Part shown: positions 30,699-40,535 of the stretch, piece by piece | How positions within the stretch are numbered: position 1 is the stretch's first letter | How the letters are laid out: each line of letters starts with the position of its first letter | Source of the DNA: SIAJ01 sp963773845 | Lineage (GTDB): Bacteria; Planctomycetota; Planctomycetia; Gemmatales; Gemmataceae | Assembly: GCA_963773845.1 (NCBI GenBank) | Contig: CAVZCU010000017.1 | Coordinates: 496,001-560,000 of the forward strand | DNA: 64,000 nucleotides | Direction: 5' to 3' | Notes under the pieces: generated by a model | Told to the model about the DNA's origin: nothing | The model's database searches: none | The model's input: only the letters and a program-made list of their open reading frames with translations | Program-made: the position numbers and the translations under genes

Positions 30699-30935
30699 CG
30701 CGTTTTGCCTGCGACGCCGGGCAACGATGGGTCGATGCGCATTTTTCCCCGTCATACGACTTGCGATGATCCTGCAGATTGTGCAGGCCGCGAACGCTTT
30801 CAGCGAGTGGAAACCCTTGCGGATTCGCTTTCGCTGACTCAGTTTGTCCACTACTCCTATCTTGAGAAATCCGCCTATTCTGCGCATTCAGCCAAACTGG
30901 GCGGAACACCAACTTCCGATTCAAAGGGGAAAACT

Positions 30936-31793
30936 GTGTACAGCATCGTGATGTTGGCGGCAATGAGTGCCGCGCCCGAGACGGCCGACTTTTGCTGCAA
31001 GAAGTCTTACTGCTGCGAGTCCTATTACGCCGGTTGTTCCGGTTGCTACGGCGGGTGCGCCGGCTACGGTTATGGTTGCGGTGGCTACGGCGGCGGATGT
31101 TGCATCTGCTCCAAAGGTGGTTATGGCTATGGCGGCGGCTGCTGCTTCTGCGGCTGCCTGTGCAAAGTTCTCTCGTGCTTCTGCTGCTGTGGCAAGGGCG
31201 GTTATGGCTACGGTTGTGGCGGCTATGGCGACGGTTCGGGTGGCTACGGCTACGGATACGGCGGCCCGGTCATCGTTGCGACAGCTGCTCAGCCGACCGC
31301 GAATGAGGCCGAAGTCATCGTTCGCGTGCCCGCCAATGCCACGCTCTTTGCCAATGGCCAGCCGACCGAGTTGACCGGAACCCAGCGCATCTTCCGCACG
31401 CCGGCCCTCACGCCGGGTCGCGACTTCAGCTATGAACTGCGGGTGGAATACGCCGCTCAGGGCGAAACCAAGACCGCGAAGCGGCAAATCACCGTTCGCG
31501 CCAACCATCGCACCACGGTCGATTTCACCGAGCGCGCCACGAGCGCTGTGACGGTCAGCCTGCCGGCCAACTCCAAGCTCACGGTCGATGGAATCGACAC
31601 CCGCATGACGGGCGGCAAGCACACGTTCCAGACCCCGGAGCTGACCAAGGGCCAGCCGGTCTCCTACGAATTCCGCGCCGAGATCGAGCGCAACGGACAG
31701 ACTCAAGTTCTGACCCAGAAGGTATCGTTCAAGGCCGGCGAGCCGGTCGAAGTGGATTTCATCGAAGCCGCGGAGCGGACGGTGGCGAAGTAA
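30936..31793 (+). CDS. Cys/Gly/Tyr-rich TIGR03000 envelope protein 2
   Basis: 285 residues from GTG 30936, chosen because it gives VYSIVMLAAMSAAPETADFC, aligned with the neighbour's N-terminus, and because AAAGGGGA lies just before it. Residues 20-105 are rich in Cys, Gly and Tyr (GYGYGCGGYGGGCC). Two TIGR03000 domains follow (VIVRVPANATLFANGQPTEL and VSLPANSKLTVDGIDT). It is a tandem paralogue of the preceding gene, but its low-complexity part has more Tyr and Lys. It sits between two strong terminators and so is probably its own transcript. Confidence 0.85.
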   Translation: MYSIVMLAAMSAAPETADFCCKKSYCCESYYAGCSGCYGGCAGYGYGCGGYGGGCCICSKGGYGYGGGCCFCGCLCKVLSCFCCCGKGGYGYGCGGYGDGSGGYGYGYGGPVIVATAAQPTANEAEVIVRVPANATLFANGQPTELTGTQRIFRTPALTPGRDFSYELRVEYAAQGETKTAKRQITVRANHRTTVDFTERATSAVTVSLPANSKLTVDGIDTRMTGGKHTFQTPELTKGQPVSYEFRAEIERNGQTQVLTQKVSFKAGEPVEVDFIEAAERTVAK

Positions 31794-31827
31794 AAGCAGA
31801 CAGCGTTCCCAACTCCGGTCCAACATC

Positions 31828-31855
31828 GAACGCCGCTCATTTCCGAGCGGCGTTC
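31828..31855 (+). terminator. Rho-independent terminator after TIGR03000 gene 2
   Basis: An 11-bp perfect stem (GAACGCCGCTC 31828-31838, GAGCGGCGTTC 31845-31855) followed by CGTCTTTT. It lies 35 bp after the stop. The rest of the gap to 32200 (about 340 bp) is comparatively AT-rich and holds no gene I can support. Confidence 0.85.
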
Positions 31856-32199
31856 CGTCTTTTCGGCACCGCTCAGAGTGCAAAAGACGGCCATGCAATT
31901 CGTCGAGGCAGCGCTCCACTGTTGTCGAGTTCGTTAAGCTAAGCCCTGAGGAGTTCTGGTCCGATCCACGAAAACGAGTAGCACTCCCGTGGGTTCGTCG
32001 TTTGGCAACTCGTGAATTGTGTTCAGTCCGAAGGACTCCTCGTGAACCAATTCCTGAAAGAACTCGACAAGTTATTTGCGATTCGTGAGCCTTCCCGTGG
32101 CTGAATTCCTCATGCATACGTGACGCGGAAACCAAAGCCTCGGGCCCATCCCCGATACAATCACAACATTAGGTTCAAAAAACTCGTTCCAATCACCCT

Positions 32200-35100
32200 A
32201 TGAACCACTCTATCGCCCGCTCCCAGCCCAGTTCGTCAAAGCGAACATCCCGTTGCCGATTGGCGGCGGAGGCGAGGCGCCGAGTCCTCCGTCTGGAACC
32301 ATTGGAAGACCGGGCGGTCCCGTCCATTACCCCACTGGCGGACATCAACCGCGCACCGATTTCGACAACTGTTTCGACTGTCGAATTCAACGGCCAAGCG
32401 TACTTCAACCGTCAGACCGACGCCGGGCCGGCACTGTGGAAGACGGACGGGACGGTGATTGGGACCACTCCGGTAGCCACAGTCGCAATGGAAAAGGCCG
32501 TCGCCTTTTCTGGCGCGCTCTATTTTACGGGCACCGATACGGCCCACGGCTTCGGATTGTGGCAAACAGACGGGTCACCGGCCGGGACCGAATTCGTGAT
32601 GGGACTGAAGTCCCCCACGTCGTTGACGGTTGCCGGGAATTACTTGTACTTCTTTGCCGGACCGGAATCGAGCGAGTTGTGGCGCACGGACGGGACGACG
32701 GATGGCGCCGTCCGCCTGCGCTCGTTTTTCGCCGGCGGCGACACTTATATCACCAATTTGACACCCGTCGGCAATCAGCTCTTCTTCGTGGCGGGCGAGC
32801 GCCCAGTCAACGGCAATCAAATCATCGATCTATGGCGGACCGACGGGACGGTCGCCGGAACCAGGATGATCCGCCACAACGAATACGGTGTAGTGGGGAT
32901 GAATGGGTTCGCGTACATTCTCACCCATGAGCCGACTCACTCGATCAACGACCCGTTCAATACTCTCACCCTTTGGCGGTCCGACGGGTCACTGAAAGGC
33001 ACGACCGAGTTAGCGGCCTTCGACTCCGCCGGCACCTCTGCCGTCACGATGTCGGTGGCGAACGGAGCCGTGTACTTTACGAACGGATCTAGCCTTTGGA
33101 TCAGTGACGGGACGGCGGCTGGCACGCGTCCGCTCGTCGTCACCCTCAACTCGAACGGGGGGTACGGGGTACCAGCGGCCTCGTCAATCTTCGCCTGGGG
33201 ATCGGCGGAGTATTTCAGCGCCGATGATGGGACGCATGGCATCGAGTTGTGGCGAACCGACGGAACGGATGTCGGTACCTATCTCCTTAAGGACATCAAC
33301 CCAGGGTCGGCTAGTTCGAAGCCCGTGAATTTCGTGGCCTCCGGAGGCGCCCTTTACTTCCTGGCCGACGACGGGACGCACGGCCAGGAACTGTGGCGGA
33401 CCGACGGAACGGAAATTGGGACGGTGCCGGTTTTGGACATCGAACCCGGCGCGACCGGCTCAGCGATCGGATCGCTCACGCCGACTTCGGGCCCGCTATT
33501 CTTCACCGCCAAGACGACTGCAGGGGGCCAAGAAGTGTGGGCCACCGACGGGACCGGTCCGGGGACGCTACCGGTCGGCGAACTCGAACCGGGGACAGGC
33601 ACGTCGTTCCCGGCGTCACTGGTCGCTGTCGGCCCGCGGCTTGTCTGGAACGCGAACACCATCGCCGATGGCCCAGCCCTGTGGTCGAGCGACGGTTCAG
33701 CCGCGACGCCCGCACGGCTCAGTCCCATACCGGCACATACTAAGGATGCGAATATCGTTCCTGAGAAAAGTGTCGTCTTTCAGGGCAACTACTACTTCTT
33801 CGGCGACACGGGCGTCGGGACGGCGCTATGGGTGACCGATGGAACGGCGGCCGGGACTCGGTTGGTGAAGGACGCTCCGGGTGAGCAAGCTGGATCCGTG
33901 GCGGTCCTAAATGGGATGCTCTATTTCTCGACTTTCAGGACCTATGTGTACCCCTATGTCGACCCTCGTCATGGCGAACTTTGGGTGAGTGACGGAACCG
34001 CAGCGGGAACTCAATTGTTAAAGGCGTACAACGGAGCGTCCTACAGCAATGGCCCAATCGGCTTCTCCGTCGTCAGCGAGCTTCTGTACTTTCGACTTGG
34101 AACGGTGGTTAGCAATTATAGCCACGATGAACTTTGGCGGACGGATGGAACCGTTAATGGAACGATCGTCTTGACCGACACCCCGAGCAGCTACGACTAC
34201 CACATTGGCAGCCCGTACGCAATCAACGGGTTCAACGGAGTTGCGTACTTCAACGGCGCGGGCGGACTTTGGCAAACCGACGGCACGAAGGCCGGGACCG
34301 TTCCGTTACCGCCAAGCGGGCCGTTTCCGTTCGATGAAATTAACGGCACGCTTCTCTTCAAAAATGGGAATGGTCAACTATTGGCGTCCGATGGCACACC
34401 AACTGGCACTGTGTTGTTGGGCCAAGTCACGGTCGGAGGGCAACCTCTTCGACTCGGTGGGTATCTCTATTTTTGGGGCATGACCGACGCGACTGGCCTC
34501 GAACTCTGGCGCACCGACGGAACGGCGGCAGGCACGACGTTGGTCAAAGACTCAATTCCTGGCCCTGCGGGGTGGCAAGATCCGGGAGTATGGGGAGTCG
34601 TTGGCCCCTTTGTCGACGCCGGCGGTGTCATAACGTTTACAGACGGATTGAGTCTCTGGCGGTCCGACGGCACCGACGCCGGGACCTTCGTTCTCAAGTC
34701 GGTCCTCGGCAAGGGCTATGCTAAGTACGACGACTACATAAGCCCGCTGACGGTTGCGGCCGACGGACGCATCTACTTCATAGTCTCCACCCGATCCCGG
34801 GGCGTCGAGTTTTGGACGAGTGATGGGACCTTGGCTGGTACGATGCGGGTGAAAACGATATTTCCCAAGTTAATCATCCCCAGGCCAGGAGACGATATTT
34901 ACAACGGGGCAGACCAACTCGTTTCGGTAGGTTCGGCTGTGTACTTTTCTTCGAGAACTGTCAATCAAAGTGATCAGTACGAGTTTTCGTACTGGATGTC
35001 GGACGGCACCGAAGCGGGGACTCGGCAGATTGCGAAGCCGATCTATGGTTTTCCTTACTCACGGGCACTCACCGATCTCAACGGGGTAACACTGTTTGAT

Positions 35101-36245
35101 TTTAGGCTCCCCGAATACGGGCTTGAACTCGGCCGCTACGACCCCATGTCCGCCGTTCCGGATGCGTATAGCCTCGAAGATGACCTGCGCCTCGATGTGC
35201 CCGCCGCACTCGGAGTCCTGGCCAACGACACGGACGGGCCGGCCGGTTCGAAACGACCGACGGGCGCCGTCTTGCTCTCGTTGCCGAAAAACGGCTGGCT
35301 CACTTTCCACCCAGACGGCTCATTTACCTATCAGCCGTTTAGCCGCGATTTCTCCGGGACCGACTCGTTCACTTACAAGGCGACCGCCAACGGCGACGAG
35401 ACCCCGGCCACCACGGTCACAATCGCCGTCGACCTTGCAAACCAGTCACCCATAGCCGCGGACGACGCGGCCGCTGGTCGGACCGGAAGGGCAGTCAAGG
35501 TCAACGTGCTGGCCAACGACGCCGATCCGGACCATGACTCGCTGGCCATCGATTCCTATACGCAAGGGACCAGTGGAAAGGTGCGACGGGTCGGGTCTTC
35601 CTTGCTGTACACGCCGAACAGTCGGTCGGTGGAGGACGACTCGTTCACCTACACTGTACGCGATCTTCGAGGGGCAACCGGTACAGCAACCGTGCATGTC
35701 TCTTTGACGCCGGGCGCGATTCCGCGGGTGACATCGGTCCGGCTGTTCGGCGGGCAGACGGCTGCCGAGTTAGTCGGGGGGGACGGGTCCTTCCGTTTCA
35801 GAGCCTGACGCGGTTGGAGATCTCGTTCTCGGCCGATGTACTCATTGCGTCCGACGACTTCCGGATCTCGAGCGCGGTCGGCACGACGTACACCCTGTCG
35901 GGCTTCGCATACGATGCCGCCGCCCGGACGGCCTCTTGGGTCGTTACTTCGCCGCCGAGCACCTCTTTGAACGACGAGTTGACTCTTCTGCTGGATGGGT
36001 CCGCCGCCACAGGGGTCACATCACCAGCGGGAATCGCGATCGGCGATTGGACGCGCGCGGTGAGCGTGCTGACCGGCGATGTGGACGGCAACGGATTGGT
36101 GAACACGGCCGATGGCCGCGGGATCCGTCGCCGTTACGGGGCGGTCAAACCGGCTAACTGGTTCACGGACATCGACGGAAACGGCGTGATTAACGGCACC
36201 GATTATAACCTGGCCCTCAGCAACATCGGTCAGCGGCTCGTGTGA
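32200..36245 (+). CDS. ELWxxDGT-repeat surface protein with cadherin-like and dockerin-like domains, one frameshift
   Basis: About 1,348 residues. The N-terminus is basic and carries LRLEPLEDRAVPS, the planctomycete export-associated motif. Residues 40-975 hold about 18-20 'LWRTDGTxxGT' repeats (ELWxxDGT family), a propeller-like surface repeat. Two tandem-95/VCBS-like Ig domains follow (LGVLANDTDGPAGS and VNVLANDADPDHDS). The frame breaks near 35793: GGDGSF is followed in another frame by FQSLTRLEISFSADV; one C (TTCCCG) restores it. The C-terminal segment ends in a dockerin-like pair of calcium loops, GDVDGNGLVNTADGRGIRRR and DIDGNGVINGTDYNLAL. No cohesin is seen in the window. Adhesion or envelope assembly is the likely role. 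Confidence 0.85.
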
Positions 36246-36254
36246 CGGAAGTTC

Positions 36255-37011
36255 AAAGGGGTCAGGTCTTTACACCGGCCTCCGCGATCTTGCGCACCCG
36301 GGGGCGGCCTCGCGGACGGAGCGTGGAACCAAGTCCCAGGCGCTTGGCGGTCGCCTTGGTCCAGGCGTCGTCGCCATACGGGCGTCCCCGCTGGATTGAT
36401 CGGCGTACGGCTGCTAATTCGGGTTCGCTCAGTTCGGCATTCACCTTTTGCAGCCAGTTCGGGAAGCGTGGGATTGGCCACGGCGACAACAGGGCCGGGC
36501 TCGGTTCCGAGGCTTGCAGCCAGCGCCAGAGCGAGCCCCAGCGCCATTGTTCGGCCCGACGGACCAACTCCGCGCGCCGCGGATTGCGCTCGATGTAACG
36601 GCACACCGTGACGAAGTGGCCATCACTTTGGATCGGAAAACTCTTGAAGCGTCCTTGATAGAGATGTCCCTGGCCGGCCGTGCGGTAATGCGCATGATCA
36701 CGCATCGTGTGCGTGACCGTAACCCAACGGAGAAACTGGCTCATTTCGCCGTCGCGGTTCGAGCGCAAGACGAAGTGCCAGTGGTTGGGCATAAGGACGT
36801 AGGAATACAATTCGACATCGCAACGCGCCAGGCCTTCGGCGAGGATCTGCTCGAAAGCCTCATAGTCCGCGTCCTTGCGGAAGATGCGGAGCCGGGCATT
36901 GCCCCGATTGAGGGCATGGTAAATCCCGCCCGCTTCATCGGCTCGTAGTGGTCGTGGCATGAGGCCAGTGTAGGGAATCGCGGGCGCGAATCAATGACTC
37001 CCGACCCCTTT
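36255..37011 (-). mobile_element. REP-associated transposase element with imperfect terminal repeats
   Basis: The transposase gene is framed by AAAGGGGTCAGGTC (36255-36268) and GACTCCCGACCCCTTT (36996-37011). The right end in reverse reads AAAGGGGTCGGGAGTC, so both ends share AAAGGGGTC-R-GG in inverted orientation. The left end is 10 bp after the surface-protein stop. The right end lies inside the last codons of the kinase-WD40 gene. Confidence 0.65.
36262..36960 (-). CDS. REP-associated tyrosine transposase (RAYT, Y1 family)
   Basis: 232 residues. The HUH motif appears as MPNHWHFVLR, with the IYHALNRGNARLRIF start and GHLYQGRFKSFPI typical of Y1_Tnp/RAYT proteins. CRYIERNPRRAELV is the region carrying the nucleophilic Tyr. 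The Lys/Arg-rich C-terminus (STLRPRGRPRVRKIAEAG) is the usual DNA-binding tail. RAYTs are domesticated relatives of IS200/IS605 transposases that mobilise short palindromes, which abound in this window. The frame is intact, so it may be active. Confidence 0.9.
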   Translation of the reverse strand: MPRPLRADEAGGIYHALNRGNARLRIFRKDADYEAFEQILAEGLARCDVELYSYVLMPNHWHFVLRSNRDGEMSQFLRWVTVTHTMRDHAHYRTAGQGHLYQGRFKSFPIQSDGHFVTVCRYIERNPRRAELVRRAEQWRWGSLWRWLQASEPSPALLSPWPIPRFPNWLQKVNAELSEPELAAVRRSIQRGRPYGDDAWTKATAKRLGLGSTLRPRGRPRVRKIAEAGVKT

Positions 37012-40000
37012 GTGTCGGGCCCGCTCCTGTACCGAGAGCGAATCCCAGATTCGCACGGTGGAGTCGCCCGAGCCGGAAACGAGTCGCGTGCCGTCGGGGC
37101 TCCAGGCGACTTGGTGGACATAATCCGTGTGGCCGGGCAATTCGCCGACCAGTTGAAATGTCTTCATGTCCCAGAGCCGAATCAGATTGTTCGCGCAGGC
37201 ACAGGCCAACCGCGTCCCGTCGGGGCTGAAAGCCACGCCGTAAACATTGGTTCCGTGCTTGAGGGTTTCGAGTTCCTTCCAAGTATTTGTGTCCCATATG
37301 CGGACCGTGCCGTCCCTGGAGCCGGACGCGAGCCGCTTGCCGTCGTGGCTCACGGCCAGGGCAAAGACGTCGAGTTTGTGCCCGCGGAGCACGTGAATTT
37401 GCTCCTGTTTGGCCAGGTCCCAGATGCGCACGACTCGATCCTCACCGGCCGAGGCAAGCCAGGAACCGTCCGGGCTGAATTGGACGGCGGTGGGAAAGGC
37501 GGTGTGCCCCCGCAACACTGCGACTTCCGTGTGCCGATTGACGCCCCAGACGTGCATGGCAAGGTCGGCGCCGCCGGCCGCGAGCAGATCGCCGCGCGCG
37601 CTAAATGCAATGCGCACGTGGAAGCCACTCGGGCCGCTGAATTGATGGACCTGCTTGCCCGTCACAAGGTCCCAGAGGCGAACCCCGTCAAATTGTCCGC
37701 ATGTCGCGAGGAGATTCCCGGCCGGGTGAAAGGTGACCGACGAAAAAAACGGTTTGTCCGCCGGACGATTAGCCGAAAAATTGTAGCGGGAAATTTCGCG
37801 ACCGGTCGACGCGGCCCAAACGCGGACCGTGCCATCCCAGGACGCCGAGGCCACCCGTTCCCCGTCGGGATGAAAAGCGACGTCATAGACAAAGCTCTTG
37901 TGGCCGCGGAGAGCGCCGCTCCGCTCCGCCAGTCGAGCGTCCCATAGGCGAACCGTGCCATCACCAGTCGACGCAGTCACGATCGCCCCGCCATCGGGAG
38001 TGTATTGGGCGCTGGAAACCCCGCCGGTGTGCCCGTGCAACACGCCGAGTGGCGCGGCGGTCGTCGCGTCCCAAAGACGAACCGTTTGATCCTGAGAAGC
38101 CGAGACGACAACCACCCCATCGGGGCTGAATCCAATCTTGGTGATCCGGTCGCGGTGACCCTCGCCGGTCGCCAATGCCTCTCCCGTGCGTCCGTTCCAT
38201 ACATGGATGATGCGGTCGATGCCGCCGGACGCGATGCGGGTTCCATCCGGACTGAATGCGACCGCTTCCGCTCCGTTCGTATGTCCGGTCATCGTCTTCA
38301 GGAGCCTAAAGGTTTTGGCATCCCAAAGGCAAAGGGCATTGCTCGGATACGATTCGACGGTCAAGACGCGATCCCCCTGCAAGTTGAAACATGCCTGGCC
38401 CACGGGTCCTTCGTGATCGCGCAGAATCCCCAACAACTGCCCGGTGTGCGTGTCCCAAATCCGCGCGGTTCGGTCTTCGAATCCGCTCGAAACAATGCGC
38501 CGACCATCGGCGCTGAATTCCGTCCGTCCCACCTCACCCTCATGCCCGGGCATCGCCCGTAGCTGCTTGCCAGTCATGGCGTCCCAGACATAGACGGTCC
38601 GGTCGTCACAACAGGAAACCAGCCGTGTGCCGTCCCGACTGAAGCGCAGAACTTCGGGCTCGAGCCGGTGGGGGACGCTGACATCAGCGCCGTCGGCCCG
38701 CGGCAACGTCCCAAATCAGGAAGCGCTTGCGGTCCGCGGCCACGCAGGCAACGATCTTGCCGTCCGGACTGAGTTCGAAGCTTCCGACCGGGAAGCGATT
38801 GTCGATCGTTCCACTCTTTTGCCGCGTGTTCAAGTTCCAGAGCTGAGCGAAAGGCGCGTCCGGACTGGCGGACTGAACCGCGGCGATTGCTCCATCGGGC
38901 GAGATACCGATCGCTTGAATGTTGTCGCCGACGTGAATGATGTGTTGAGACGTGTCAAGTTGATGGTTGAAGTAGCGCCACTCCCAGTTGCGATGTTCTT
39001 CCGAGGTGGCGAGGAGCGCGCGCGCGCGGACGCGGTGTTGTGCAATTGCATGGCGCTGCCCGCCGCGAGCATGTTGGCCCGGTAGCGTTCCCAGCGTTCC
39101 TTGGCATTGGCCTCTTCGGCATTTTCACGAGCGTTTCGTTCGTCCGACGCCAAGGACTTCATCTGCACCGCCGCCACGCTAGATGCGACGGAGACGCCTG
39201 CCAGCAGGAAGACAACCACACCCAGAAGACTCGCGACGGCGGGGTTGCGTCGAGCCCACCGCCGCGTTTGCTCCCACCGTGTCGCTCGTCGAGCCTGAAT
39301 CGTCCGATCGGCCAGGAAGCGGCGCAAATCCTCCGCCAGCGCGTCGGCCGTCGCGTAGCGGTCTTTCGGGTCTTTCGCCAAGCACTTGAGAACGATGGTT
39401 TCCAGGTCGCGGGGAATGTGCGGGTCCAATTTCCGTGGCCGAATCGGCGCTCGCGCAATACCAGTTCAATTAGCTTGCCGCGGTTTTTGGCCTCGAATGC
39501 CTGCTGCAGCGTGAGCAACTCATACAGCGTAATCCCGAGGCTATAGACATCACTCTGCGGCAGCGACACACTTTCGAACCGTTCCGGGGCCATGTAGCGA
39601 ATCGTGCCGATGATGTCGCCCGTGTGCGTCAGATCATCGCCGTCGGCCTTGGCCAGGCCGAAGTCGGTGATCCAGACCGTGCCTTGCATGTCGAGCAAGA
39701 GGTTGGACGGCTTGATATCCCGATGCAACACGCCTTGTTTATTGGCGTAGGCGAGTGCGTCGGCGACCTGAATGCCGATGCGGGCCACGCTGCGGTAGTA
39801 CTCGGAGCCGGTGCGATTGACCGAAGACAAGCCGGAAGACGAGGTGTGACCGGACGATGAATCGACCCCCGATGCCGGGCCGGTGAGCGATCCGGATGCC
39901 AGACTGCACGCCACGCTCTGCGTCAACGCCTCCGCGGGTCCGGGCCGGTGGGGATTGACCTGGCCGACGCAGTTGGCGCAGGTCGTTCACGACCCGGTCC

Positions 40001-40515
40001 AGTCCCTCGCCGCGGATGAACTGCATTGCGTAATAATGCGTGCCATTCTCATCGCCCGTGCCGAAGACCGGCACGATATTCGTGTGATGCAGCCGGGCGG
40101 CTGACTTGGCCTCGCGGCGGAAACGCTCCAGGAACGTGGGATTGAGCAGGCCGTGGCCGGGAAGCACCTTGAGGGCGACGTGTCGACCGAGCGATACTTG
40201 CTCGGCTTCGTAAACGACGCCCATGCCGCCGCGACCGACTTCGCGAATGATGCGATAGTCGCCCAACTCGGGAAAAGAGTGGGCAACGCTTACCGTGGCC
40301 GGCCCAGTCTCGTCGCCAGCCATCGACGCATCGTGAATGGCGATCTTCTCCAACATCGCCATTGCCGGGAAGACTTCGCGAATCTCGCTCTCTAAATGAG
40401 GATGCCGATCGACGTATTCCTTGAGCGACGGTCGTTCGCCGCGCCGGTAACGCTCCAGGAACTCCTCGGCGAGGTTGTTCAAGAGCGCGAATTGTTCGGA
40501 ATTGTCGGCGGCCAT
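36991..40515 (-). CDS. Ser/Thr protein kinase with WD40 tail (kinase B), four frameshifts
   Basis: About 1,175 residues. The N-terminal leader AEEFLERYRRGERPSLKEYV is shared with kinase A. Kinase motifs: EVGRGGMGVVYEAEQ, VALKVLPGHG, HRDIKPSNLLLD, TDFGLAKADGDD and GTIRYMAPERF. A Ser/Gly-rich insert sits between the hinge and the catalytic loop. One membrane helix (VASLLGVVVFLLAGVSVASS) is followed by about eleven WD40 blades. Breaks near 39945, 39015 and 38700 all fall in CGCG runs; one near 39430 needs a single C. The gene follows kinase A by 20 bp. Its C-terminus (SLSVQERARHKGVGSH) is made by the end of the transposase element, so the tail is probably truncated. Confidence 0.88.
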
Positions 40516-40535
40516 TAAAAATCAGACCTCGCGGA

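Noticed and set aside
30921..32135. 404-codon Ala-rich frame antisense to the second TIGR03000 gene
   Set aside because: It is the reverse reading of a Gly/Cys/Tyr-rich region and runs through a strong terminator and a gene-free gap.
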